From Thiohalocapsa halophila (GTDB taxonomy: Bacteria; Pseudomonadota; Gammaproteobacteria; Chromatiales; Chromatiaceae), in the NCBI RefSeq assembly GCF_016583825.1, contig NZ_NRRV01000035.1:1-51008 (forward strand): a stretch of DNA of 51,008 nt, written 5' to 3'. A model generated the notes under the pieces. It saw only the letters and a program-made list of their open reading frames with translations. It ran no database searches and was not told where the DNA came from. This document shows positions 9,419 to 23,433 of the stretch, one piece after another. The number at the start of each line of letters is the position of its first letter. Within the stretch, counting starts at the first letter, position 1. The position numbers and the translations under genes were made by a program.

Positions 9419-9470
9419 TGATCGGGCGGGCCGCTGCCGATCATGCGCTGGCCAATCCGGCAGGATTGGC
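9419..9470. promoter_or_regulatory. Two perfect inverted repeats in the leader of the helicase fusion gene
   Basis: TGATCGG (9419-9425) pairs with CCGATCA (9437-9443). A tight hairpin GCCAATCC/GGATTGGC (9451-9458 and 9463-9470, 4-base loop) follows. Both lie in the 326-bp gap between the divergent MBL gene and the helicase gene, 77-128 bp before the preferred ATG at 9547. They could be an operator or a structured leader. The open frame continues upstream through them to 9289, but its composition there is not protein-like. Nothing else was seen in this gap. Confidence 0.45.
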
Positions 9471-9546
9471 GCAAGAATCGGCACCAATGACTGCGCGATT
9501 GCGGCCGTCGGCTCGGCAACCGGCTGCGGGAGCAGCGACCACAGAC

Positions 9547-15036
<5,490 letters not shown>

Positions 15037-15379
15037 GCGCAGCCCCCGAGCGGCGCCCGCGGGGCGGCTGGGCGTCGCGCCCACGGGCATCGTCCGGCGA
15101 ATCCGAAGCGCCCGAGCGTGTGCGGGCCGGGGTGCCGGCGGCCCGACCGCCATGCTGGTGGGTGCCGCAAGCACTGCCCCGGCGCGGCGTCGACGGACGG
15201 CTCCCACCTCGTGTCGGAGCGACGCGTATCATTGATCTGCCACAGGCCGCGCTGGAGTCGCGTGCACCGCTGCGCTGCGCGTGCTCGGCAAGACAGTCTC
15301 CCGACGCTGTGGCACGATAGCCGCAAAACATTCAGGGTTTAGTCCCGCCCGCAACCTCACCTCTCAAGGCTTCGAGCGT
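15037..15379. other. Gap after the helicase fusion gene; no gene seen
   Basis: 343 bp with no convincing gene. A GC-rich imperfect hairpin (CAGCC at 15040-15044 with GGCTG at 15066-15070, flanked by C- and G-runs) begins right after the stop codon and could end transcription, though no T-run follows. The rest is unremarkable. Confidence 0.4.
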
Positions 15380-15658
15380 ATGATGTTACACCTAGAAAAC
15401 TGGGTTTGGGGTCTGGTCTTTATCGTCGCACTTGTTGTTTTCCTGCACGCTGCCTTCGAGCTGGCCCGGCGACTGTTGGCGCGCTTTGCCCTGCGAGTTT
15501 GTCAGATGCGCGAAGCCCGCGAAGGAGGCTTTATCTGCGAGCTGAAGCGGAAGCTGCATGGCTTCGCAAGCCGATCGCTGCTGCCGCGAGCGCTGGTGTT
15601 GATCGGCTCCTTCGCCGTGATGGCTTTCGTTATCGTGGAGCATTCGGCAAAACTCTGA
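15380..15658 (+). CDS. Small two-helix membrane protein, unknown
   Basis: Not recognised. From the first of two adjacent ATGs the product is 92 residues. One hydrophobic segment follows the N-terminus (about 8-28, GLVFIVALVVFLHAAFELA), then a basic middle (REAREGGFICELKRKLHG), then a second hydrophobic segment near the C-terminus (about 66-87, ALVLIGSFAVMAFVIV). This is the pattern of a small inner-membrane protein with a cytoplasmic or periplasmic hairpin. It precedes the NTPase gene on the same strand by about 200 bp, so a functional link is possible but unproven. Codon use fits the neighbours. Confidence 0.55.
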   Translation: MMLHLENWVWGLVFIVALVVFLHAAFELARRLLARFALRVCQMREAREGGFICELKRKLHGFASRSLLPRALVLIGSFAVMAFVIVEHSAKL

Positions 15659-15860
15659 CAATTCCCCCGCCGCACTGCCGGCAGCCGTCGGTGGTGCGCG
15701 CGCTTGCGTGACCGTTCAGCCAGAACAGGACCGTCCAGAGCCCGTCCGTTGGCGGTAGGCGCGCTTGCGTAACAGCCGCGGGCCGTGCCGTGTCGAGCGA
15801 GCCGTGCTGCGTTCGCCACACGACCGCGACCGCCCTGGACGTCGAACAGGTATTCTTTCC

Positions 15861-17288
15861 ATGTCCATTACGATGTCGCAATTCCTGAAATCGCACGGCC
15901 TTCAGCGTAATCCTTTCATCGAGGAGGAGGCGCAGAACGACAAGGTGTTCGAAGATCTCGTCAATGAGTCGGGCTACACCTTCAACCATCAGGCTTGGGA
16001 CAAGTTTTTCGGCGAGCCGCCGGGCCGCGGCACGTCGATGATCTTCGGTGTCAAAGGCAGCGGCAAGTCTGCCCTGCGCCTTGCGCTCGAGAAGAACATC
16101 GCGCACTTCAATCGCGAGCACGCCGGGGGCATCCTGCTGATCAAGTACGACGACTTCAACAGTTTTCTGGATGCCTTCAAGCGCCGGGGCGATCAGGATC
16201 GCAAGCGCGAGACGCCCATTACGCTCAAGGATTTCGGTCTTGCGCAGCATCTCGACGCCATCCTCATCTGCGGCATGGAGGCGCTGCTGGACGAGCTCGA
16301 CGCCGGCGACATTTCACTGGCACAGCTGGAAACCCATCAGCGACATGACCTGATGATGCTGATGGCCTTCTATCTCAGTGGGCCGCCGGACCGCTACAGC
16401 CGCATCATGGATGACCTCGGCGATCGACTCCTACCGCGCAGCATCTTCGGGGCCGTGGGAAGCGGCCTCAAGGCGAATGTCGTCGGTCTGTTGACGCTCG
16501 GCATCGTCCCGCTGGTGCGCCAATCCTTCTACGCCGGGGTCGCCCGCGCTGCGGCCCGGGAGATCGTGGTGCGCACGCGCAATTCCAAATATATTAAGCG
16601 GGCGCTGCGCCGGGTTCCGCTCGGTTATTTGCAGAACCAGGACATCAAGCGCCGCGGCTGGCGCGATAACGAGGACGTGCGGCGTTTGTTCGTCACCAAG
16701 TTCATAGATGTCGTGCTGAGCCTCGGCTATCAGCAGATCGTGGTGGTGATGGACAAGATCGATGAGCCTTCGCTGATCAATGGCGACCGCGAACGCATGG
16801 AGGCCTTCGTCTGGCCGCTGTGGAATAACCGCATCCTGCAGCTGCACCCGAATCTGAGCTTCAAGATGCTGCTGCCACGGCAGCTCTACGAAGTGGTTCG
16901 CAGGGCGGGCTCCGATAAGGCGAATGAAGCCCGCTTTGACAAGCAGAAGATCATTTATCCCTTCCGCTGGGGCGACAAGCAGCTCTACGACATGATGTCA
17001 GACCGGCTGCGCATCTGCCGCACCGATGCAAGTCAGCCATATCCGCTTGCGAACCTGTTCGACGAGGTGATGCCGACCCGGGAGATATTGGGCGCACTCG
17101 ACAAGCTGCGCCAGCCGCGCTTCGTGCTGAATTATCTGTATCGGCTGATCGCCGAGACCTGCGCCCAGACCGACCGGGTCGATGACCAGCCGGTGCGTAT
17201 CCCACACGAGGTCTTCTACCAGATCACCGCAACCATCGGCGAGGACATCAAGCAGTACTACCAGACGCTTGGAGAGAGTCCCGAGTAA
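15861..17288 (+). CDS. Unrecognised P-loop NTPase (KAP/STAND-like)
   Basis: A 475-residue ATPase with no clear named family. After the N-terminal SHGLQRNPFIEEEAQND, a layout seen in P-loop ATPases that follow an NPF motif, comes the Walker A loop GVKGSGKSAL (63-72). A Walker-B-like strand IVVVMDKIDEP (293-303) has Asp298 and acidic residues after it. A glycine- and leucine-rich stretch near 200-225 (AVGSGLKANVVGLLTLGIVPL) could dip into a membrane. The C-terminal part is helical and ends in IGEDIKQYYQTLGESPE. The ATG at 15861 is preferred because homology-like sequence begins there; the open frame starts earlier. Possibly regulatory or defence-related by analogy; function unknown. Confidence 0.7.
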   Translation: MSITMSQFLKSHGLQRNPFIEEEAQNDKVFEDLVNESGYTFNHQAWDKFFGEPPGRGTSMIFGVKGSGKSALRLALEKNIAHFNREHAGGILLIKYDDFNSFLDAFKRRGDQDRKRETPITLKDFGLAQHLDAILICGMEALLDELDAGDISLAQLETHQRHDLMMLMAFYLSGPPDRYSRIMDDLGDRLLPRSIFGAVGSGLKANVVGLLTLGIVPLVRQSFYAGVARAAAREIVVRTRNSKYIKRALRRVPLGYLQNQDIKRRGWRDNEDVRRLFVTKFIDVVLSLGYQQIVVVMDKIDEPSLINGDRERMEAFVWPLWNNRILQLHPNLSFKMLLPRQLYEVVRRAGSDKANEARFDKQKIIYPFRWGDKQLYDMMSDRLRICRTDASQPYPLANLFDEVMPTREILGALDKLRQPRFVLNYLYRLIAETCAQTDRVDDQPVRIPHEVFYQITATIGEDIKQYYQTLGESPE

Positions 17289-17291
17289 GCG

Positions 17292-17315
17292 CACTCGCGG
17301 CTGCGGCAGCCGAGT
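17292..17315 (+). terminator. Hairpin after the NTPase gene
   Basis: CACTC-GC-GGCT pairs with AGCC-GAGTG around a 5-base loop, starting 4 bp after the stop codon. It is GC-rich without a T-run, so termination is only likely, not shown. Confidence 0.4.
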
Positions 17316-17447
17316 GGGCGATGACGCCCGGCGTGACCTGAGGGCCGCGCCCGGCGCGCAGCCCAAGGCGGGCGGGGGTGCCTGATCGGCGTCGCGTTGA
17401 CCCCGCACAACCGCGGCCGCCTTCGCCTGCTGCAACCTATGGTGCAG

Positions 17448-17486
17448 CGTCCGCGGACGTTGCTATACTGTCAAACATTCTTGACA
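17448..17486. promoter_or_regulatory. crt promoter with PpsR/CrtJ-type operator
   Basis: TGT-N12-ACA at 17469-17486 matches the consensus bound by PpsR/CrtJ, the redox- and light-responsive repressor of photosynthesis genes in purple bacteria. The half-sites extend to perfect 6-bp arms (TGTCAA/TTGACA). A -10-like TATACT (17464-17469) abuts it, so a bound repressor would block RNA polymerase. A perfect 12-bp palindrome CGTCCGCGGACG (17448-17459) lies where the -35 region would be and may hold an activator. The GTG start of crtI follows 17 bp after the operator. Confidence 0.7.
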
Positions 17487-17503
17487 TCAGGCTAGGTTGA
17501 CAC

Positions 17504-19054
17504 GTGACGACGGCACCCCCGCGCGCTCCCTCCGATTTGACCGCGGCGGCCCAGACCGCTGCCGGCGGTCAGGCACATGCCGTCGTCATCGGCAGCGGCT
17601 TCGGCGGGCTTGCGGCAGCCGTCCGGCTCGCCTCCCGCGGCTATCGGGTCACAGTGCTGGAGAAGCTAGACAAGCCGGGCGGGCGCGCCTACGTGCACGA
17701 GCGCGACGGCTTCAAGTTCGACGCGGGCCCCACCATCATCACCGCGCCCTTCCTGCTGGAGGAGCTATGGGAGATGGCCGGGCGGCGCTTCGCGGACGAC
17801 ATCGATTTGCGCCCGATGGACCCCTTCTATCGGATCCGCTTCGACGACGGCACCACCTTCGATACCAACGCCGACGAGGCAGCCATGCGCGAGCAGGTGG
17901 CCCGGTTGTCGCCGGCGGATGTCGCGGGCTACGAGCAATACCTGGAAGAGAGCCGCAAGATCTTTCAGGTGGGCTTCGTCGAGCTAGGCCATGTACCCTT
18001 CACGAAGTGGACGGACATGGCGCGCATCGTGCCGAAGATGATGAAGCTGCAGAGCTACCGCAGCGTCTACGGCCTGGTGTCCAAGTACGTCAAGGACGAG
18101 CGGCTGCGCACGGCGCTGTCCTTTCACCCGCTGCTGATCGGCGGCAACCCCTTCTCCGTCAGCTCCATCTATGCGCTGATCTCCTATCTGGAGCGCCACT
18201 GGGGCGTCCACTCCGCCATCGGCGGTACCGGGGCCATCGTCGATGGACTGGTGAGCCTGATCGAGGGCCAGGGCAGCACGATCCGCTGCAATGCCGAGGT
18301 CGCCGAGATCACCACCCAGAACCGCAAGGCGACAGGGGTCAAGCTCAAAAACGGCGAGGTGATCGCCGCGGACATCGTCGTCGCCAACTCGGACTTCGCC
18401 TGGACCCACAAGCATCTGCTGCCGAGCGTCAAGCGCCGCAAGTGGCCGAACTGGCGGCTCGACGCGTCGCGCTACTCCAACGGTCTGTTCGTGTGGTACT
18501 TCGGTACCAAGCGCCAATACCCGGACCTGCCGCATCACAGCATCCTGCTCGGCCCGCGCTACCAGGGCCTACTCCGCGACATCTTCCACAAGAAGAGCCT
18601 GGCGGACGACTTCAGCCTGTACCTGCATCGGCCGACGGCGACCGACCCCAGCATCGCCCCCGAGGGCTGCGATGCCTTCTACGTGTTGGCACCCGTGCCG
18701 CACTTGGACGGCGACACCGACTGGGCCGAGCGCGCCGAGCCCTACCGCCAGGCCATCGAAGACTATCTTGACCGCACCGTGCTGCCGGGGCTCAAGGACA
18801 ACTTGGTCACGTCGCTGGTGTCGACCCCCATCGATTTCCATGAGCGCCTGCTGTCGTACAAAGGCGCCGGATTCAGCCTGGAGCCCGTGCTCTGGCAGAG
18901 CGCCTGGCTGCGTCCGCACAACAAGAGCGAGGAAGTGGAGCACCTCTACTTCGTTGGCGCCGGGACCCACCCCGGCGCCGGCGTCCCCGGGGTCATCTCC
19001 ACCGCCCGCGTACTCGACAAGGTGGTGCCCGATGCTACTGTTTTCGCAAACTGA
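17504..19054 (+). CDS. crtI: Phytoene desaturase CrtI
   Basis: FAD-dependent desaturase that converts phytoene stepwise to neurosporene/lycopene, the colour-giving step of carotenoid synthesis. The 516-residue product has the dinucleotide-binding motif VVIGSGFGGLAAAVRLAS (about 27-44), then EKLDKPGGRAY (about 53-63), and the C-terminal family motif YFVGAGTHPGAGVPGV (about 487-502). Length is normal. The start is a GTG close to the operator. It overlaps crtB by 23 bp, so the two are translated together. In purple sulfur bacteria the pathway leads to spirilloxanthin- or okenone-type pigments; the later enzymes are not in this window. Confidence 0.96.
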   Translation: MTTAPPRAPSDLTAAAQTAAGGQAHAVVIGSGFGGLAAAVRLASRGYRVTVLEKLDKPGGRAYVHERDGFKFDAGPTIITAPFLLEELWEMAGRRFADDIDLRPMDPFYRIRFDDGTTFDTNADEAAMREQVARLSPADVAGYEQYLEESRKIFQVGFVELGHVPFTKWTDMARIVPKMMKLQSYRSVYGLVSKYVKDERLRTALSFHPLLIGGNPFSVSSIYALISYLERHWGVHSAIGGTGAIVDGLVSLIEGQGSTIRCNAEVAEITTQNRKATGVKLKNGEVIAADIVVANSDFAWTHKHLLPSVKRRKWPNWRLDASRYSNGLFVWYFGTKRQYPDLPHHSILLGPRYQGLLRDIFHKKSLADDFSLYLHRPTATDPSIAPEGCDAFYVLAPVPHLDGDTDWAERAEPYRQAIEDYLDRTVLPGLKDNLVTSLVSTPIDFHERLLSYKGAGFSLEPVLWQSAWLRPHNKSEEVEHLYFVGAGTHPGAGVPGVISTARVLDKVVPDATVFAN

Positions 19055-20150
19055 GCGCTGTTTCGCGGACCCGGCGGACCTGGCCGCCTGCCGGGCGTTG
19101 TTGAGCAACGGCTCCAAGTCGTTCCATGCCGCGTCCTTCTTCCTGCCCAAGTCGGTGCGTCAGCCGGCATCAGCGCTGTATGCCTTTTGCCGGATCGCCG
19201 ACGACGCTATCGACGAATGCCGCGACGACCAGGCAGCGGCGCTTGCCGAGCTGCACGCGCGCCTGGGCCGCATCTACGCCGGACGGCCGGAGCCGCATCC
19301 CGTGGACCGCGCCTTCGCCGGTGCCGTCAGGCGGTTTCACATGCCCCGCGAGCTGCCGGAGGCCCTGCTGGACGGCTTCGCATGGGACGCCGAGGGCCGT
19401 AGCTACGACACCATCTCCGGTGTGCTCGACTACTCCGCCCGGGTCGCCGCTGCCGTGGGTGCCATGATGACGGCGTTGATGGGCGTGCGGGCACCGACGG
19501 TGCTCGCACGCGCCTGCGACCTCGGCAGCGCCATGCAGCTCACCAACATCTGCCGCGATGTGGGCGAGGACGCCCGCAATGGACGCATCTATCTGCCGCT
19601 CGATTGGCTGCGCGATGCGGGGATCGACCCCGACGAATTCCTCGCCAAGCCGCGCTTCACGCCGGCGCTCGGTGAGGTGGTCGAGCGCGTGCTGGCGCTC
19701 GCCGAGACCCTGTACCAGCGTGCCGAAACGGGCATCGCCAGGCTCCCCGTCGGCTGCCGTCCGGGCATCTACGCCGCCCGCCTGCTCTATGCCGAAATCG
19801 GTCACGAGGTGGCCCGCAACGGCTTCGATTCCGTGTCACAACGGGCCGTGGTGCCGCGTGCGCGCAAGATGGCTTTGTTGAGCCAGGCCATTGCCGCGAC
19901 ACCCTTCCCGGGCGGAGACTGCGACGCGGAGCCCTTGGACGAGAACCGTTTCCTGATCGATGCCGTTGCGGCGGCGCCCGCCCTGCCGGGCCGCGATGCC
20001 ACGGGCCGCCCGCGGATCGGCCAGAAAGTGGTCTGGTTGTTGGACCTATTCGAAACCCTGGAGGAGCGTGACCGCACGGCTCAGACGATGGGCCAGTCCA
20101 TGGAGCGGCTCGGCGGCGACATGCTCTCCGCGACGCGTACTGGAGGCTGA
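19032..20150 (+). CDS. crtB: Phytoene synthase CrtB
   Basis: Condenses two geranylgeranyl diphosphates to phytoene, the first committed step before CrtI. The 372-residue product carries both metal-binding acidic motifs of squalene/phytoene synthases: YAFCRIADDAIDE (about 47-59, with the DD pair) and TNICRDVGEDARNGRIYLP (about 169-187, DxxED). The ATG lies inside the 3' end of crtI (23-bp overlap), a clear sign of translational coupling. The C-terminus is longer than the shortest family members, ending in an extra helical stretch. The next gene starts 3 bp after its stop codon, extending the operon. Confidence 0.96.
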   Translation: MLLFSQTERCFADPADLAACRALLSNGSKSFHAASFFLPKSVRQPASALYAFCRIADDAIDECRDDQAAALAELHARLGRIYAGRPEPHPVDRAFAGAVRRFHMPRELPEALLDGFAWDAEGRSYDTISGVLDYSARVAAAVGAMMTALMGVRAPTVLARACDLGSAMQLTNICRDVGEDARNGRIYLPLDWLRDAGIDPDEFLAKPRFTPALGEVVERVLALAETLYQRAETGIARLPVGCRPGIYAARLLYAEIGHEVARNGFDSVSQRAVVPRARKMALLSQAIAATPFPGGDCDAEPLDENRFLIDAVAAAPALPGRDATGRPRIGQKVVWLLDLFETLEERDRTAQTMGQSMERLGGDMLSATRTGG

Positions 20151-20153
20151 CCA

Positions 20154-20510
20154 ATGCGCTACTACCTCGGAGCCGTTTGTCTGATCATCGGTGTCTGGTA
20201 TATCTACGCGGCCATCAATCACCGCAAGAAAGTCCTCGCTGCCCGCGAGCGTGCCGCTGCATCCGGCCATGAGCAAAAGATCGACCCGGCGCTCGCGTCC
20301 GTGGGCACCACGATGCTGCCGTTCTATGCGATGTACGGCGCTTTTGCCTCCCTGCTGCTGGTGGGCGGGTATTTCCTCTCCGATCTCAAGCTCTACCTCT
20401 CCGTGGTAGACCTCTTCGGCCTCCTCGTGCTGGTGGTGGGCTACAGCGTGTTCATGGTCATGAAGATCGCCTACTCGAAGCTCGGCCTGGATATGTCCCA
20501 GCCCGCCTGA
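20154..20510 (+). CDS. Small membrane protein of the crt operon, unknown
   Basis: Not recognised as a named family. The 118-residue product has three hydrophobic segments (about 4-21 YLGAVCLIIGVWYIYAAI; about 60-76; about 83-105 SVVDLFGLLVLVVGYSVFMVM) separated by a basic loop (NHRKKVLAARERAAA). It begins 3 bp after the crtB stop, so it is very likely cotranscribed and might act in pigment synthesis or assembly (inference from position only). Its last codons lie inside a 14-bp tandem repeat array, so the extreme C-terminus (DMSQPA) is shaped by the repeat. Confidence 0.7.
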   Translation: MRYYLGAVCLIIGVWYIYAAINHRKKVLAARERAAASGHEQKIDPALASVGTTMLPFYAMYGAFASLLLVGGYFLSDLKLYLSVVDLFGLLVLVVGYSVFMVMKIAYSKLGLDMSQPA

Positions 20511-20549
20511 CCTCGCCCGTCCGACCCAGCCCGCCCAACCCAGCCCGCC
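20494..20549. repeat. 14-bp tandem repeat array at the end of the crt operon
   Basis: Four consecutive 14-bp units (20494-20507, 20508-20521, 20522-20535, 20536-20549), the best two being CGACCCAGCCCGCC and CAACCCAGCCCGCC. A fifth, decayed unit follows. The stop codon of the upstream gene is in unit 2. The period, a multiple of 7, is shared with the other arrays in this window although the sequence is not. Confidence 0.75.
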
Positions 20550-20715
20550 GAACCAGGCGCGGGCAACTTCTCGGTTGCGCGGATCATAAGCCGCTGACAT
20601 CCGTGCCGGATGTCGGCGGCTTCGCGCGCCGGGGGCTTGATCGTAAAGAGAACAGTCAACCACGAAGCACACGAAAGCTCACGAACAAGAATACGAAGCA
20701 AGACAGGCGCTTGAA

Positions 20716-20952
20716 CCTAGAAACGGTAGTTGAACGGCCCCCAGGGTACGTCCCGCGTGGCGTCCAGCAAGGCACAACGAGGCGGAATAGCCGACCTATT
20801 CCAACGAGTTGTAACGCAGCTGGGCGCCGCGCGGGGCGTGCCATGGGGGTCGTAGCGGCCCTCACCCGGGAGGTGGCCCTGAAATCGGTGCGAATTCTCA
20901 AATTGCGCAAACACTTGTAGCTGCTACGAAGCGGTCAACTGCCGTTTCTAGG
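20716..20952 (-). mobile_element. 237-bp MITE, copy 1
   Basis: Non-autonomous element with terminal inverted repeats CCTAGAAACGG(C/T)AGTTGA (18 bp, one mismatch), here in reverse orientation relative to the other two copies. It is flanked by a perfect 5-bp target duplication TTGAA (20711-20715 and 20953-20957). Length is identical to copies 2 and 3. Inside lies a conserved hairpin GGAATAG-gtcgg-CTATTCC and a 60-odd-codon open frame. No transposase is encoded. The remaining 20550-21052 sequence shows no gene. Confidence 0.9.
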
Positions 20953-21052
20953 TTGAAGGTAAGCCTCGCAGGGATCTCGCGCACCCGGGGCGTGAGCGCG
21001 CGAGCTTGCGTATCCTGCCGAGCCCCTTCGTGGTCTTGGTACTCTTCGTGGC

Positions 21053-21243
21053 TCAGATATCGGATCTAGGCTGACCACGGGTGTTCGTCCCGCCGAGCAC
21101 GGCGAAATCCACCATCAGGCAGGCCGCCGCCAGCAACGGCAGGCTGCCGAGCAGCAGGGGCCAGCGGCGGGCGACGAAGCCGGCCTTGTCCGCCTGAGCC
21201 TCAGCCGCCAGGCGCCGCAGCGCGGTGTTGCCGGCACCCGAGC
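21053..21243 (-). pseudogene. C-terminal fragment of a membrane-anchored protein
   Basis: On the minus strand an open frame without a start reads ALRRLAAEAQADKAGF, then a hydrophobic segment WPLLLGSLPLLAAACLMVDF, and stops at 21053-21055. It follows the SDR gene closely but no start codon or full domain is visible, so it is probably the leftover end of a gene truncated when this repeat-rich spacer was rearranged. Family not recognised. Confidence 0.35.
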
Positions 21244-21267
21244 CAGGGCTTCCGCCGCGGGCCGTGG

Positions 21268-21981
21268 CTACCAGGGAATCCGCTCCCCATGTCGGAAGAA
21301 CCCACCCGTCGGCCCGTCCGCGGCCAGGGTCGCGGCCCAGACGATGCCCTTGGCGCCTTCTTCCATGGACAAGTCGGCATTGGGCCCGCCCATGTCGGTA
21401 CGCACCCAGCCGGGGCAGACCGAGTTGATGCGGATGTCAGTGCCCTGGAGCTCGTCGGCGAAGATGCGGGTGACGGCGTTGAGCGCCGTCTTGGACAGCC
21501 GGTAGCCGGGGCAGCAGCCGTTCATGTCGCTGAGCTGGCCCATGCCGGAGGAGACATTGACGACGCAGCCGCGGCCTTCCAGCAGCGGGATGAGCTGCTG
21601 GCAGAGCCGAAGCGCCGCCAGGGTGTTGGTCTCGAAGGCGCTGCGGATGGTCTCCAGCTCCGCGTCGAAGATGCTCGAGCCCGGCTGGCTGGGCCCTGGG
21701 TCCGGGAAGATGCCGGCGTTGTTCACCAGGGCGTCGATGCGCCCGTAATCGCGCTGGAGCATGTCGCGCAGCTCGCGGATGGACTCCGCGGCGGTGACGT
21801 CCAGCCGCGCGAAGCGGGCGTCGGCGCCGTCGGCCGCTAGCTTGTCGGCGGCGGCGCGGCCCTCGGCCTCGCGGCGGCTGGTGAGTACGACCCGGTAGCC
21901 CTGGCCTGCGAGCTGGCGGGCGGTCTCCAGTCCCAGTCCGCGGTAGGCGCCGGTGATGACGGCGACGGGGGGTGCGGTCAT
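21268..21981 (-). CDS. Short-chain dehydrogenase/reductase (SDR)
   Basis: NAD(P)-dependent oxidoreductase of unknown substrate. The 237-residue product has the cofactor motif TGAYRGLGLETARQL (about 10-24; TGxxxGxG), NNAGIFPDPG (about 86-95; NNAG), the catalytic serine in NVSSGMGQL (about 138-146), and the YRLSK pair (Tyr and Lys about 157-161), followed by VCPGWVRTDMGG (about 186-197). All catalytic residues are present. The chosen ATG at 21981 is preceded by GAGGAG at a good distance; the longer frame upstream is made of the heptamer repeat array and is not protein-like. Confidence 0.92.
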   Translation of the reverse strand: MTAPPVAVITGAYRGLGLETARQLAGQGYRVVLTSRREAEGRAAADKLAADGADARFARLDVTAAESIRELRDMLQRDYGRIDALVNNAGIFPDPGPSQPGSSIFDAELETIRSAFETNTLAALRLCQQLIPLLEGRGCVVNVSSGMGQLSDMNGCCPGYRLSKTALNAVTRIFADELQGTDIRINSVCPGWVRTDMGGPNADLSMEEGAKGIVWAATLAADGPTGGFFRHGERIPW

Positions 21982-22005
21982 GATGAGCTCCTCGTGGTGG
22001 TGTTG

Positions 22006-22075
22006 GAAGTGCGAAGTGCGAAGTGCGCGGTGCGAAGTGCGAAGTGCGAAGTGCGAAGTGCGAAGTGCGGAGTGC
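22006..22075. repeat. Heptamer tandem array (GAAGTGC)n
   Basis: Ten consecutive 7-bp units; eight are exactly GAAGTGC, one is GCGGTGC, and the last is GGAGTGC. The array ends about 25 bp before the SDR start codon, upstream of its ribosome-binding site, so it lies in the 5' leader or promoter of that gene. Confidence 0.92.
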
Positions 22076-22141
22076 GAGGGCAGCTGGGTGGACTGTCGCC
22101 GGCAGCCCTTCCCCGTGCGCTGCCGCGTCGGTGCGGGCGGG

Positions 22142-22351
22142 TCAATGCCGGCGCTCGCCCTCGTCCGCGTCGCCTTCCAGCCAGTCCCGGCCGACATCGT
22201 CGACGGCGGGCTCCGAAATGCGATGGCTCTCGTCCAGCCAGTCGCCAAGGTCGATGAGCCGGCAGCGCTCGCTGCAGAACGGTCGCCACTTCGACTCCGG
22301 CCCCCAGGGCACCGGGCGTTGGCAGGTGGGGCATTTGACGGTGACGGTCAT
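22142..22351 (-). CDS. yacG: DNA gyrase inhibitor / zinc-binding protein YacG
   Basis: Small zinc protein that binds GyrB and inhibits gyrase in E. coli. The 69-residue product has the four-cysteine zinc site: CPTC (about 7-10) and the later [15 protein letters not shown] (about 26-40), a family signature. The start at 22351 is preferred over an in-frame ATG at 22375 because GGAGG sits 5 bp upstream of 22351, inside the longer frame. The acidic C-terminus is typical. It stands upstream of the SDR gene on the same strand, with the heptamer array between. Confidence 0.92.
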   Translation of the reverse strand: MTVTVKCPTCQRPVPWGPESKWRPFCSERCRLIDLGDWLDESHRISEPAVDDVGRDWLEGDADEGERRH

Positions 22352-22635
22352 TGGCACCTCCGGGGCAATCTGCACTCGGCGGTCGTGTTTTTGGTGGCCG
22401 TGCCGTGAGTGTCAACCGGCCGACGGCCTGGATCAAGCGCCGGGCGGGTCCGGCGCGATTCGTTAGAGGACGCGGTTGTGTGCGCGGGCTGGCCCGCCGG
22501 GCGATGTTAAACTGTCGCGCCTTTCGCGGTGCCGCCGCGGGTAGGCGTGCAGCGACGGCTCGCGAGCCGTGCTCGGCTGGCACCGGCGGCGGCAGCGCCC
22601 GCACCCGTCTTTCGTCTCGAGCAGCAGAGGGCACC

Positions 22636-23385
22636 ATGGCCGGACACAGCAAATGGGCCAACATCAAGCACCGCAAGGCGGCGCAAGACAAAAAGCGCGG
22701 CAAGGTCTGGACCAAGCTGATTCGCGAGGTCACGGTCGCCGCGCGCGAAGGCGGCGGCGACCCCAACGCCAACCCGCGCCTACGGCTCGCTATGGACAAG
22801 GCCTTCGGCGCCAACATGCCCAAGGACACCGTCGACCGCGCCATCAAGCGCGGCGCCGGCGAGGAGGGTCTCGACGACTACGAAGAGATCCGCTACGAGG
22901 GCTACGCCCCCGGCGGCGTGGCCATCATGGTCGACTGCATGACCGACAACCGCAACCGCACCGCCGCCGAGGTCCGCCACGCCTTCACCAAGCACGGCGG
23001 CAACCTGGGCACCGACGGCTCCGTCGCCTACCTGTTCAGCAAGCAGGGCGTCATCAGCTTCCAGCCGGGCACCGACGAGGACAAGGTCATGGAGGCCGCA
23101 CTGGAGGCCGGCGCCGAGGATGTCGTGGTCAACGACGACGAATCCCTGGACGTTATCACCACGCCCGAGGAATTCAGCGCCGTCTGCGCAGGGCTAGATC
23201 AGGCGGGCTTCGACACCAGCGTCTCCGAGGTCAGCTACAACGCCGCCACCAACGTGGAGCTGGACCGCGACAGCGCCGAGAAGCTCTTGAAGCTGGTGGA
23301 CATGCTGGAAGACCTGGACGACGTGCAGGAGGTCTACCACAACGCCGATATTGCCGATGAGATTATGGCGGAGCTGGATGGGTGA
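22636..23385 (+). CDS. yebC: YebC/PmpR family protein
   Basis: Conserved cytoplasmic protein described both as a transcription factor and, more recently, as an aid to translation of proline-rich stretches. The 249-residue product starts with the invariant [18 protein letters not shown], has [19 protein letters not shown] (about 42-60), [19 protein letters not shown] (about 92-110), and the [16 protein letters not shown] motif. Full length. It heads the usual yebC-ruvC-ruvA order. The ATG at 22636 is chosen from this conserved N-terminus; the open frame extends further upstream without meaning. Confidence 0.96.
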   Translation: MAGHSKWANIKHRKAAQDKKRGKVWTKLIREVTVAAREGGGDPNANPRLRLAMDKAFGANMPKDTVDRAIKRGAGEEGLDDYEEIRYEGYAPGGVAIMVDCMTDNRNRTAAEVRHAFTKHGGNLGTDGSVAYLFSKQGVISFQPGTDEDKVMEAALEAGAEDVVVNDDESLDVITTPEEFSAVCAGLDQAGFDTSVSEVSYNAATNVELDRDSAEKLLKLVDMLEDLDDVQEVYHNADIADEIMAELDG

Positions 23386-23433
23386 GGCGCGGTCCTGGAG
23401 CAGGCGTCAATGCAGACTCCCGTAACCTGCGCT

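Noticed and set aside
22006..22075. Heptamer array as a CRISPR
   Set aside because: Units are 7 bp and contiguous with no spacers, and no cas genes lie near.
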